Numbered from the stretch's first letter, positions 22,354 through 33,160 are shown. The stretch is 64,000 bases of DNA from Megalobrama amblycephala (GCF_018812025.1 NC_063050.1:6052047-6116046), one strand, 5' to 3'. Numbers and translations: made by a program. Notes: generated by a model from the letters alone, not told the origin.

Positions 22354-25300
22354 ATCTACATATCTTCTACATATCTACACTGTCTGAGCCAGTGTTTTAA
22401 AGTGTTTCCTCCTGGTCTGTCTGCTGCAACCCACCTGCACTGTTTCTGCCTGTTACTGCTGTCTCCGTGTGAGATCAAACGGGTCCCTGGAGTTGCGTCA
22501 AGTTCTCCGTATGCAATGGCTGCTTAACAACTCTCGGATGTCATCATGCGACTTCATATGATCATCTGGATTACTGCCGTCTTGATTTTATCAGGAACCA
22601 GCGTTAAGCAGTGGACTGAACTTCTGGACTTCACCATGCTGAGGTACTCTCTCTCTGAACTCTTATCACTGAGACACCATGGCCGTCCAAATATCAGCAT
22701 CATACAAACAGTGCGTTCCATGCAGCTCCTCCGCCGGCCTTGTTATAATCATAGAGGCTCTCGTCAGAGTCGCTCTACTGCCGGTGCTGGAGTCCCTGCA
22801 CTTTGGTCGAACCGCAGGCGCTCGTTGCGTCGTACTTCTGGTTGCCGTGGAACCGGCCATGGTAACCTACGCTATCCCGAGGTTCTCTCTCAAAAACCCG
22901 CTGCGAATGTGTGCTGTAGCACTATGAGACTTGCTCATTTCAACACGAGGTCAATAAACAATAAAACAGCACTTATCACTGACACTATCCTTGACAGGAA
23001 AATTGACATTCTTTGTCTCAGTGAAACTTGGCATAAAGATAATGACTATCTTAATTTGAATTTGTGTGCCCCTTCTGGATATAAATACATTGATGTGCCT
23101 TGAGCTTCTGGTAAGGGTGGTGGCTTAGCTGCAATATTTGTATCAAATATATCAGTTGATGTTATCGATGCACCTACTGTTTCATCATTTGAATGCCTGG
23201 TTTTTAAAGTTAATGGTGCTTCACCTGTTCTTGTGCTGCTCATTTATCGTCCACCAAAACCTAATCCTTTATTTTTTTCTGAGTTTACTGAGCTGCTGAC
23301 ACTACTTAGTCCACTCTGTCCATCTATGGTCTTGACTGGTGATGTCAATTTCCATATTGATAATCCAAACTGTGTCAAAACTGCTACCTTTTTGGATATA
23401 TTGGATGGTTTTGACTTTAAACAGCATGTTACTTTTCCGACCCATAGGCTGGGCCATATATTGGATGTGGTATGTTCTGCTGGTGTTGGTATCCAATCTT
23501 TGGATAGTATTGACATGAATATAAGTGACCATAGACTTATTACTTTTGAGATAAATGTTATGTCTTCACGATCCATTACTGAGCGAACTATCAAATTTCG
23601 TAACATCAAGCACATGGACTTCACTCTTTTTTCGACTTCTGTTTCTGGGCTTCCCACAACTAACTCCGTTGAGCACTATAATTCCATGCTATCCTCACTT
23701 CTGGATGAGTTCGCACCTGTGCGAGAACGGGTTGTTACTTTTGGGAAACCCTGTCCATGGTTTACCCCAGAATTACGTCTAATGAAAGCTGCCGGTAGGC
23801 AATTAGAACGGCAGTACAAAAAATCTGGCCTGATGGTACACAGGCTGCTTTACACTGAACAACAGTCTGCTTACCATTCTGCTTTGAACACTGCACGTAA
23901 GAACTATTATTCAAGCATCATCGGTAATGCTGCAACAAATTCTAAATCATTGTTTAAGACTGTTGACAGTCTTCTCAAACCAACTAAGGCTGTTGTTCAT
24001 TCCTCTGTTGACCAATGTAACAAGTTTCTTCATTATTTCACTGGTAAGATTGAGGGTTTATATAGCTCTGTAAATACCATCACTCCTCTTGAACTAGTCG
24101 ATATCCAGCCTTCAAATTTTCCAACCACTACCTTCTCTAACTTTGAAACGGTTGGAGATGATTTTATTATAAGTACAGTGAAGTCCATGAACCCTACTAC
24201 CAGTATTTTAGATCCGGTTCCCTGCTCGGTTATTACGAACTGCCTTGCATCAATCTGCCCTTTTATGACTTCAATTGTGAACTTGTCATTGACTTCTGGA
24301 ATTGTTCCTCCAGAACTAAAAATAGCTGCCATTACACCAGTCCCTAAGAAGACTGGCTGTGATGTTTCTGATTTATCCAATTACAGGCCGATTTCTAACC
24401 TCCCATTCTTGGCTAAAGTTCTTGAGCGTGTTGTGGCTATTCAGTTAAATAATCACCTAGCACTGAACAGTCTCTTTGAACCTTTTCAATCTGGGTTCAG
24501 AAGAGGGCACAGTACTGAAACCGCTTTAATTAGAGTCGTAAATGATCTTCTTATCGCAGCAGATTCCGGTGCTTGCAGTATTTTGGTCTTACTAGACCTT
24601 AGTGCTGCTTTTGACACTATATGTCACTCTCTTCTCCTTGACAGGCTTGAAAACTGGTTGGGTCTTTCTGGAGCTGTCCTCAACTGGTTCCGGTCTTATT
24701 TAACAAATCGTACCCAGTTCGTTGGCTTGGGTAACTACAAATCTGACACCGTGCCTGTTCGACAGGGAGTTCCTCAGGGTTCAGTACTGGGTCCAATATT
24801 ATTTAACATTTATATGCTTCCGCTTGGGCAGATCATCAGGAAACATGGTCTTGGCTATCACTGCTATGCTGATGATACGCAGATTTACATCACCACGAGT
24901 CCTGATGTCCACTGCTCATTAATAGCTTTGCGTGGTTGTTTAGCTGAGATCGGTATCTGGATGCAGAATAACTTCCTGAAGCTGAATGGCTCCAAAACTG
25001 AACTGATGCAGATTGGTACAGTGGCAGCTACTCGTAAGGCCGAGCAGATCAGTTTGATTGTTGATTCCAGCACGGTAATCCCCACTTCACAGGTGCGGAA
25101 TCTTGGTGTCATTTTTGATCCACACTTAACATTTGAAGCACACATAAAACACATCTCTAAAACTGCATTTTTCCACCTGAGAAACATAGCTCGACTTAGA
25201 CCTTTTCTCTCTTTTGCAGACACAGAAAGGCTTATACATGCCTTCATAACAACTAGGTTAGATTACTGTAATGCCTTGTTCTCTGGCCTTCCAGCTAAAT

Positions 25301-25816
25301 CGTTGAGCAGGCTTCAGTATATACAAAATTCTGCCGCTCGTGTGCTTACTCGTACTTCTCCTCGTGAACACATTACACCGGTTCTTTCACAATTACACTG
25401 GCTTCCCATAAATGCGAGAATTGACTTTAAAATTCTTATTTTAACATACAAGGCACTTCATGGGACTGCACCTGAGTATCTTTGCGATCTCATCAGTCCT
25501 TATACTCCATCACGCTCTCTTCGCTCTTCTAACTCTCTTTCACTTTACCAGCCTTCACGTAAGCTAAAGACCATGGGGGAAAGAGCCTTTTCATACAAAG
25601 CCCCTAAGCTATGGAATGTGCTTCCTCTACCCATCAGAAATGCACCAACGTTGGGTCATTTTAAAAAGTTGATTAAGACACACTTATTTAAGACTGTCTT
25701 TCTCTAATGAATTGTATTGCTTTTGTTGTGTTGTTTTGTTTTATTTTATTACTGTAGCGCTTTGGGTTTAAGAAAAGCGCATTACAAATAAAATGTATTA
25801 TTATTATTATTATTAT
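22354..25816 (+). mobile_element. L2-type LINE inserted in pol
   Basis: The insert separates two pol codons without loss (…GAG CAT at 22353, AAG AAG at 25817). It ends with the L2-like 3' sequence GCGCTTTGGGTTTAAGAAAA and a (ATT)n tail (about 25796-25816). Target duplication is short or absent, as is common for L2. About 190 bp of 5' untranslated sequence precede the first ATG at 22546. Confidence 0.85.
22546..25707 (+). pseudogene. L2 ORF2 (endonuclease and reverse transcriptase) with one stop codon
   Basis: A single frame runs 22546-25707 except for TGA at 23101-23103. The endonuclease begins around 22924 (RLAHFNTRSINNK, CLSETW) and continues with LTGDVNFH and SDHRLITFE. The reverse transcriptase has NYRPISNLPFLAKVLE, QSGFRRGHSTETAL, LLDLSAAFDT, GVPQGSVLGPILFNIYM and the catalytic YADDTQ (about 24867-24884). 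The C-terminus has the L2-type APKLWNVLPLPIR and FKKLIKTHLF. The stop falls between the first and later endonuclease motifs, so one mutation disables an otherwise open copy. About 1,050 codons. Confidence 0.85.
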
Positions 25817-28800
25817 AAGAAGTACACCGCCTTTTCCTCTCCTTTCGGGCTTCACGAGTACAATCGTCTACCTCAGGGTTTGACCAACAGCCCAGCAACC
25901 TTTATGAGGATGATGATGTCCATCTTCGGTGATGAGAATTTCACTAGCCTTCTCTGCTACTTAGACGATTTGATGGTTTTTGCTCCAAGCGAGCAGGTAG
26001 CTCTTGACCGACTAGAGCTGGTTTTCTCTCGACTGTCTAAACACAACTTAAAGTTAGCTCCAAAGAAGTGCATGTTCCTCAGGAGATCTGTTAAGTTCTT
26101 AGGACACGTTGTCACTGAGCATGGTGTTCAGACTGACCCAGAAAAAGTTAAGGTCATCAATGACATCCAGACCGTCGATCTCATGGAAGCTGATGGTATA
26201 ACCCCTTCTCAAAAGAAGATCAGATCTTTCCTGGGTATGATTTTATACTACCAGCACTTCATTCAGGACTGTTCTGCTAAGGCGAAACCTCTGTTCAATC
26301 TCCTATCAGATCGGTCACAGAATAAAGTTCAGAGGAAGTGTGGTCGTATGAGGAAGCAACTCAGTGTTGTGAAGCTTTCGCCTGATGATTGGACTAGTGA
26401 GTGCCAAAACGCTTTTGAAATCTTAAAGCAAGAACTTCTGCACAGTGTGACTCTCGCTCACCCAGATTTCAGCCATTCCTTCATTCTCTCTGTTGATGCT
26501 TCATTTGATGGCATAGGAGCTGTGTTATCTCAGGTACCCCCTGATGAGAAAATTGCACGCCCAGTTGCTTTTGCAAGCAAAACACTCTCGAAGTCTCAGA
26601 TGAACTACCCAGCACACAGACTCGAATTTCTGGCTTTAAAGTGGGCTATTTGTGACAAGTTTAGCCATTGGCTAAAAGGGAGACATTTCACAGCATGGTC
26701 TGATAATAACCCCTTGACCTATATTCTAACCAAACCCAGATTGGACGCGTGTGAACAGCGATGGGTGGCGAAGCTCGCTGCATACGACTTTGACCTGAAG
26801 TATGTGCCAGGCACGAAGAACGTTGTTGCAGATGCTTTGAGCAGAGAGCCCTTTGTTAAGTCTTGTGTCAGCCATCGTCTGTTGAAAGAACCATACGTTT
26901 CTCTATTGGATGAAGTCAATGGTGTTGTTACCGGTACTGTGCAAGATGCCTTTCGTGTCACTAACAACTGTCAGAATGTGCAAGCTACCAGTGAAGGTGA
27001 AACTGAGAATGAGCTGCAGGATAATGTGAATGACTCATGTCCCAGATCCTTCGATGCTGCTGAAGTTTCTGCTGCCCTAAGTGCTCAATGCGATGGTGGA
27101 GTTAGTCCTTTGCCCGTAGCCAGTCCAACATCACTCCAGCTCCCTGTTGAAGATCCATCTGTTGCTATCCCGTTTTCCAGACTCGCCAGTCTTCAAGAGC
27201 AGGACAACATAGTCGGTAGAGTCATCAACTATGTTCTCAGACATAAACGTCCTTTAAGGAGTGAGAGAGCGAAGGAACCTAGCTCTGTAACAAACCTTTT
27301 GAAGCACTGGAAAAAGCTAAAGATTCGTAATCATGTGCTGTACAGAGTGAAGAAGGATCGGCTGATGAATAGGAAACTCTTTCAATATGTTGTACCTGAT
27401 TCTCTGAAGCATGAGGTTCTCCGTGGTGTTCATGATGCCGCCGGACACCAGGGGAGTGCAAGAACTCTCTCCCTCGCAGCTGAAAGATTCTTTTGGCCAG
27501 GGATGAGCAAGGATGTGAAGCTTTACGTAAAGAACTGCCAGAGATGTGTTGTCGGGAAAACTCCGGAGCCAGATGCTCGTGCGCCCCTTGAGCACATTCG
27601 GACCTCTGAGCCGATGGAGCTCATTTGTATAGATTTTTGGAGTGCTGAACAGAATTCAGGAAAAGTCACTGATGTCCTAGTAGTGACGGATCATTTCTCT
27701 AAGATGGCACACGCCTTCCCTTGTCAAAACCAGTCTGCTAAACAAGTTGCTCATCGCCTTTGGAATGATTTCTTCTGCATTTACGGATTTCCAAAGAGAA
27801 TACATTCAGACCAGGGTGCAAACTTTGAAAGCAAGATCATTAAGAACCTGCTTGAGATGGCTGGTGTTCAAAAATCACACACCACACCGTACCACCCTAT
27901 GGGTAATGGATTAGCAGAACGCTTTAACAGGACTCTGGGGAACATGATAAGAGCTCTCCCAGTTAAATCCAAGGCGAGGTGGCCACAGCTTCTACGGACA
28001 TTAACCTTCAGTTACAACTGCACTGTTCATGAAACGACCGGGTTCACCCCATTTTATCTCATGTTTGCGCGTATCCCGAGGCTACCTATCGACATCATGT
28101 TTCAGCACGTCCTTTGTGATGATAGGGTGGTCAGCCACCATGAGTTTGTCTCTGCGCTGAGAAGAGATCTGAGCACAGCTGCAGAAATTGCCCGCAAACA
28201 CAGTCTCAAAGAGCAGAACCGACATGCCATTCTTTATAATCGGAAGGTCAGAGGTTCACCCTTAGCAGTGGGAGATCGAGTTTTGCTGGCAAACCGTGGA
28301 GAAAAAGGCATGAGGAAAGTTGCAGACAAGTGGGACTCTGTTCTGTATGAAGTACAATCAGTCAGACCAGAGATTAATGTGTACAGGATTAAAGATGTCC
28401 AGACTGGCAAAGAAAGAGTGGTGCACAGAAACCTGTTACTTCCAGTGAATTTCTTATCCTGGGATGATGATGAGGAGCACTCGGTTCGATCAGCTTCCAC
28501 CGATGCTACCCGTGGCAGTGCTCTTGATTCTGCTCTCATGGATGATACTGATCCTGTATCAAAGACATCTGAATGGTTACTGCAGATGAATGGAACGCAA
28601 AACAGTGATGTTATGCAGGATGCCACTTGTGATGAAGCTTCGGACATCCCTGATGAGATTACTCCTTCAGAGTGTTCTGATAATGATCAGCACAGTCCAG
28701 AAACTGAGCATGTTCCTGAACCTGTTGAGAGTGCAGAAAGTTTACCTGCATCTAAGCCCAATGAGTCCTCCAGTTGTGTGCAAGAACCTGATAACAGAGA

Positions 28801-29002
28801 TGTTCCTGTTATTTGCGAACAGCCCACAAGCACACTAACAAGTCACATCACTACACGGTTAGGGAGATTAGTTAGGCCCCCTAACAGACTTATTTGTGAA
28901 ATTGATAATCAACAAATTGTCAGAAATGATTCACGCAGTGATGCTCAAGTTATTTTTCAAGGAACTAGCTTTGTTGAGTTGTTAAGGAACATTTTTGTTT
29001 AA
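25817..29002 (+). CDS. Pol of the Ty3 element, second part (RT, RNase H, integrase)
   Basis: The frame resumes with KKYTAFSSPFGLHEY. It carries the reverse transcriptase catalytic YLDD (25958-25969), RNase H (SVDASFDGIGAVL, SDNNPLTYIL, ADALSREP), a variable linker, and integrase: HHCC zinc region (HDAAGH then CQRC, about 27428-27547), catalytic residues in CIDFWS, SDQGANFESK and GLAERFNRTLG, and a GPY/F-like module ending VHRNLLLP. About 170 acidic, poorly conserved residues follow to the stop. No internal stop or frameshift. The stretch before 25817 in the same open frame is LINE tail. Confidence 0.9.
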   Translation, partial: KKYTAFSSPFGLHEYNRLPQGLTNSPATFMRMMMSIFGDENFTSLLCYLDDLMVFAPSEQVALDRLELVFSRLSKHNLKLAPKKCMFLRRSVKFLGHVVTEHGVQTDPEKVKVINDIQTVDLMEADGITPSQKKIRSFLGMILYYQHFIQDCSAKAKPLFNLLSDRSQNKVQRKCGRMRKQLSVVKLSPDDWTSECQNAFEILKQELLHSVTLAHPDFSHSFILSVDASFDGIGAVLSQVPPDEKIARPVAFASKTLSKSQMNYPAHRLEFLALKWAICDKFSHWLKGRHFTAWSDNNPLTYILTKPRLDACEQRWVAKLAAYDFDLKYVPGTKNVVADALSREPFVKSCVSHRLLKEPYVSLLDEVNGVVTGTVQDAFRVTNNCQNVQATSEGETENELQDNVNDSCPRSFDAAEVSAALSAQCDGGVSPLPVASPTSLQLPVEDPSVAIPFSRLASLQEQDNIVGRVINYVLRHKRPLRSERAKEPSSVTNLLKHWKKLKIRNHVLYRVKKDRLMNRKLFQYVVPDSLKHEVLRGVHDAAGHQGSARTLSLAAERFFWPGMSKDVKLYVKNCQRCVVGKTPEPDARAPLEHIRTSEPMELICIDFWSAEQNSGKVTDVLVVTDHFSKMAHAFPCQNQSAKQVAHRLWNDFFCIYGFPKRIHSDQGANFESKIIKNLLEMAGVQKSHTTPYHPMGNGLAERFNRTLGNMIRALPVKSKARWPQLLRTLTFSYNCTVHETTGFTPFYLMFARIPRLPIDIMFQHVLCDDRVVSHHEFVSALRRDLSTAAEIARKHSLKEQNRHAILYNRKVRGSPLAVGDRVLLANRGEKGMRKVADKWDSVLYEVQSVRPEINVYRIKDVQTGKERVVHRNLLLPVNFLSWDDDEEHSVRSASTDATRGSALDSALMDDTDPVSKTSEWLLQMNGTQNSDVMQDATCDEASDIPDEITPSECSDNDQHSPETEHVPEPVESAESLPASKPNESSSCVQEPDNRDVPVICEQPTSTLTSHITTRLGRLVRPPNRLICEIDNQQIVRNDSRSDAQVIFQGTSFVELLRNIFV

Positions 29003-29349
29003 TATGTCAGAGTGTGAATGATGATTCATATCTAAGAGTCAATTATAATGTTAAGTGTTTAACTTTGAAAAGAGTTTCTTGCATTGTTGCACTGAAATTT
29101 GAAGAGCAGAGATACAATTTTAGCCTTTTGGAGTGTGTAGACTGCACCTCCTATAGTCTGTGTTAAGTATGGGACCTGGTACCATTCCATTCTTACACAC
29201 TTCCTAGGAAGAGAATGATTTTCTGACGTACTGTATTGTAAAGCTCTTATATTCACATCTGTTTTATTTTTTTCTGCAATCTTTACTGTGTATTCTATTT
29301 GTTACATATGCTGGTTCTAGCCCAATTTAGCAGAATTTAAGGGGGTGTA

Positions 29350-30274
29350 TGTAACGGTGTTTAAAAATAATGTATGTTAAATTCAGCTTAAATTGGGAAA
29401 CTCGCCATTGGCTGTGACGTCACTCGCGTTAGTGCACATGATATTGCGGGGCGGAGCTCTATAATCAGAATCTCATAGCTCGTCCTGCTGGTAAGTCGCA
29501 TAAATGTTTGCTCCGTCTTAATAATTAAGTCTGGATAATTTTCAGGCCCAAGTTTGAATTATAAACCACACAAAAGTTTACTTATTTTGTCTGTCAACTC
29601 CTGGTTGTGTAATCGAGTCAAATATGTATTATTTGTGACTATATGATGAAGAGTGAGTTAATTGGCCTGAATGTAATCTTCAAACTACTGTTTATTTCAT
29701 TTAAGACGTTGTATGCGACATCGATGTGCTATATGCTGTATGCTGATAAGCCATTTGGTCCTGTTTTCCCAGGTATGTGTTTTATTCGAGTTTTGTCATG
29801 TTCTATGTTAAAATATTAGCCCCAGCTGAATGTTAGCTTTTAGCACATGTGCTGTATCGTCTCGCACGTGCTCTCTGCTGTGTAACTGCGCCATCTAAGG
29901 GCTGCGTTATTCTCTCTCCATTTCATTTATATAAAATATGTAAAATGATGGTTACTTGAGTTTATATTTTCACTGTATTAATGTGAATTGTCTGTATTCG
30001 TGTTTTATATTTTATTTTCATGGATGTATGCTTTAAGAATTTTTCCACTATATGTTCACGCTCAATTTGAGAAAATGTATATAATCAGAATCTCATAGCT
30101 CGTCCTGCTGACGTTGTATGCGACATCGATGTGCTATATGCTGTATGCTGATAAGCCATTTGGTCCTGTTTTCCCAGTCTTCTCTTGTCGCAGAGAAACA
30201 GTAAAGAAACCCTGAGTGACCATCCACCTGATCTCCATGTGAATTTATTCCATCTACACACACACACAGTCACA
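29350..30274 (+). repeat. 3' LTR (925 bp) with an embedded spliced leader copy
   Basis: Identical to the 5' LTR up to TTTTCCCAG at 29772 (with the unspliced segment 29491-29705), then unlike it: 307 bp starting GTATGTG (29773-30079), then TATAATCAG...CTGCTG (30080-30110) joined directly to the 67-nt ACGTTG...CCCAG block (30111-30177), without the GTAAGT...TTTAAG segment, and then the same end as the 5' LTR. The difference from the 5' LTR is exactly 405 bp, the distance between the two 67-nt blocks. Confidence 0.9.
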
Positions 30275-30671
30275 TTTGTCTAGCAAAAAAATCACTCATC
30301 ACTTAATGAAAGCTTACAAATGAAGGCCTGATTGTTTCAGGGGCCTTGTCACAGGTTTATTGATTTTGAATTTCTGTGTTACTTTTGCTATATTTTCACA
30401 CTTAAAACAATGATTTGGTAATCCTCTTGTATTCTTCTGTGCTAAGAAATAAGTCTCCTGACAGTTCTCTCCCAAGTGCTTCCATTGTTGTCAGTATTAA
30501 GTCTGAGAATGATTCAGTGGGCTATATAACACTTAATTTTTAAGAAATTACTTCTCTTTAAATGTTTTGTTTCTCATCATACTTACCTTTTAATAAAATA
30601 TTAAAATAATAAAAATGTCTTAAACTTACACCAATATATATTTTTATTTAGCACAATTTAGTAAATGTGTG

Positions 30672-30716
<45 letters not shown>

Positions 30717-31288
30717 TAATAATATACACATAATACACACACACACACTATATATATATATATATATATATGTTAATAAAGTCAAATAATTGTATGTGAG
30801 AGAGTCAGTTGTAATATCATTGCGTTCCTATTGGTCAGTGTTAGAGGAGCTCAGCTTAGCCTGGTTGTTAGCCTGCTCCGGAGCAGGCTAGCTGCAAAGT
30901 GTAAATCTCCATAGTAACTTAATGTAGATTAATTTAGCCTCCCTTCATGCAACCGAGTCAGGGCTAAATTCAGCCAGGATAACTGGAAAATCCCAGCTTA
31001 ATCCCTTATCTTGCTTTTGTGCAATACCCCCCTGATCATGTTTCATATTTTGGATTTTTTCATTCCAGTATTTGTTTTAAATGATCAGTCATTAGCAAGT
31101 GCATTATATGGCTGACAGTGACACATGTGAGAGAGAGTGAGAGCGGGTTTTACAAACCCAATTCCAAAAAAGTTGGGACACTGTACAAATTGTGAATAAA
31201 ATGATGTGGAAGTTTCAAATTTCAATATTTTATTCAGAATACAACATAGATGACATATCAAATGTTTAGACTGAAAAAATGTATCATT

Positions 31289-32162
31289 TTAAGGGAAAAA
31301 TAAGTTGATTTTAAATTTCATGGCATCAACACATCTCAAAAAAGTTGGGACAAGGCCATGTTTACCACTGTGTGGCATCCCCTCTTCTTTTATAACAGTC
31401 TGCAAACGTCTGGGGACTGAGGAGACAAGTTGCTCAAGTTTAGGAATAGGAATGTTGTCCCATTCTTGTCTAATACAGGCTTCTAGTTGCTCAACTGTCT
31501 TAGGTCTTCTTTGTCGCATCTTCCTCTTTATGATGCGCCAAATGTTTTCTATGGGTGAAAGATCTGGACTGCAGGCTGGCCATTTCAGTACCCGGATCCT
31601 TCTTCTACGCAGCCATGATGTTGTAATTGATGCAGTATGTGGTCTGGCATTGTCATGTTGGAAAATGCAAGGTCTTCTCTGAAAGAGACGACGTCTGGAT
31701 GGGAGCATATGTTGTTCTAGAACTTGGATATACCTTTCAGCATTGATGGTGCCTTTCCAGATGTGTAAGCTGCCCATGCCACACGCACTCATGTAGGGCT
31801 GGGCGATATATCGCATGCGATTCTCACGCGCATTTCGTCAGTAAAGCCGGTTCCCTGATTACCGCTAAATCGCCATCACCTGCTTTCAAATGGAGCTCAT
31901 TTAACAGACAGAGCCGTAGTTCACTGATAAGCCACGCAATATCACGTTCATATCGCAGATGAATCGCCTTCGATAATGAACGCGATATTTGCGTGGCTTA
32001 TCAGTTATCTTATTCAGATTCTCTGAATCTTTGGATGATATTATGCACTGTAGATGATGATAACTTCAAACTCTTTGCAATTTTTCTCTGAGAAACTCCT
32101 TTCTGATATTGCTCCACTATTTTTCACTGCAGCATTGGGGGAATTGGTGATCCTCTGCCCAT
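31289..32162 (-). pseudogene. Tc1-like transposase, broken
   Basis: The start MGRGSPIPPMLQ is at 32162 and is followed at once by a TGA stop. A helix-turn-helix-like segment (SQRKIAKSLKLSSSTVHNII) is still readable. After the inserted sequence the C-terminal half is open from 31816 to 31289 with the catalytic QHDNARPHTA and WPACSPDLSPIENIWRIIK (D34E-type spacing). Not functional. Confidence 0.8.
31924..32004. repeat. Hairpin inside the Tc1-type element
   Basis: Arms CTGATAAGCCACGCAA and TTGCGTGGCTTATCAG pair almost perfectly over about 33 bp. This belongs to a short foreign element starting GGGCTGGGCGATATATCGCA near 31797, which split the transposase. Confidence 0.7.
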
Positions 32163-32665
32163 CTTGACTTCTGAGAGACACTGCCACTCTGAGAGGCTCT
32201 TTTTATACCCAGTCATGTTGCCAATTGACCTAATAAGTTGCAAATTGGTCCTCCAGCTGTTCCTTATATGTACATTTAACTTTTCCGGCCTCTTATTGCT
32301 ACCTGTCCCAACTTTTTTGGAATGTGTAGCTCTCATGAAATCCAAAATGAGCCAATATTTGGCATGACATTTCAAAATGTCTCACTTTCAACATTTGATA
32401 TGTTATCTATATTCTATTGTGAATAAAATATAAGTTTATGAGATTTGTAAATAATAGCATTCCTTTTTTATTCACAATTTGTACAGTGTCCCAACTTTTT
32501 TGGAATCGGGTTTGTATATTTATAAGCTTTGACAGATGCGTGTGCTGTTTAATGCCTTTAAGACGTGTTTTCCTCAGAGCTTCACTTGCATTTTACAGTT
32601 AAATCCTTATCCATAAATGTTAGAAAGAATTTCCAAGCATATTTCCACTACAGGTTTAAACTCAC

Positions 32666-32739
32666 TTGGGGTCAGAGGTCACGGGTTCATCACTGGGTTC
32701 TGCAGATGAAGATCTCTCACTGCTCTCTCTGTTCTCCAT
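32666..32739 (-). CDS. First coding exon of immune gene, copy 1
   Basis: ATG at 32739, then a Ser/Glu-rich N-terminus (MENRESSERSSS, DEPVTSDPK), and donor GTGAGT at 32665. 74 nt, ending in phase 2. The DEPVTSDPK end is typical of the leader exon of fish NLRC3-like genes. In those genes FISNA-NACHT exons follow; none is present between here and 14106. Phase 2 fits the linker exon at 14060-14106, and the four exons together give exactly 616 codons including the stop. Confidence 0.6.
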
Positions 32740-33156
32740 AATGAGAAACTGACTTCAGACCTGCATATGGAAACAATGAGAACAAACCATACAAAACATT
32801 ATTATTCCTGTAAAAACACATCCCACAGCTACTACACACTCTAGAGATTTCTGTGCAGTTTGTGGATGATCTTGTTCTTGAAGAACTGGTTTCCTGTGGA
32901 AGAACTGGTCTGACACACCTCTGAGATGAACTGGATCATTACTCTCCGTCAGTGTCTGACCTCACTGATGCTCTTGTGTCTCACTGAACTTCAACAGCCT
33001 GAATCTCTCCCTGTTCAGAGGTTCATGTGTTTCTGCTGCTGTAAAGTGACTCACTGACAGATTCTCTGTGCCAGCGCTCATATCCTATTGATAATCACAT
33101 TCACTGAAACACTCTCTGAACGCTTCGACATGGAGCCTCTTACACTTTTCTAATGC
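32740..33156 (-). promoter_or_regulatory. 5' untranslated and promoter region of immune gene, copy 1
   Basis: Sequence upstream of the first exon, without coding potential. A splice acceptor-like TGCAG or TTCTCATTATGG context suggests an upstream untranslated exon may exist but I cannot place it. A TTAA-flanked transposon starts at 33161. Confidence 0.3.
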
Positions 33157-33160
33157 TTAA

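Larger units (their letters stand above)
18690..30274 (+). mobile_element. Young Ty3-type LTR retrotransposon
   Basis: Full element with two LTRs (18690-19209, 29350-30274), a primer site, gag, a -1 frameshift signal, pol (protease, reverse transcriptase, RNase H, integrase) and a purine tract before the 3' LTR (AAGGGGGTGTA, 29339-29349). Target duplication TTTG flanks it (18686-18689, 30275-30278); sister copy A shows the empty site. The shared parts of the LTRs differ at one base by eye (18976 region, GTGTG versus GTGAG), so it inserted recently. The domain order places it in the Ty3 group. The only damage to pol is an L2 insertion at 22354-25816. Confidence 0.9.
17609..31032. mobile_element. 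Inverted-repeat DNA element, copy B, split by a Ty3 LTR element
   Basis: The left end AGGGCTGTTTCATAAAAGAT at 17609 is preceded by CAG. The sequence then follows copy A closely to CTGCTCTTTG at 18689, is interrupted by the LTR element at 18690-30274, and resumes TTTGTCTAGCAAAAAAATCA. The right end near 31032 is diverged (TTTTGTGCAATACCCCCCT). Without the insert it is about 1.84 kb. Confidence 0.65.
31153..32514 (-). mobile_element. Tc1/mariner-type transposon, interrupted
   Basis: Inverted ends CAAACCCRATTCCAAAAAAG with TA at both sides (31151-31152, 32515-32516). A Tc1-like transposase lies inside on the minus strand, broken by an inserted hairpin-forming element at about 31795-32015. Common fish repeat of this type, by recognition. 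Confidence 0.8.

Noticed and set aside
22354..22527. C-terminal 58 codons of the first pol frame
   Set aside because: They are L2 5' sequence read through by chance after the pol codon at 22351-22353.
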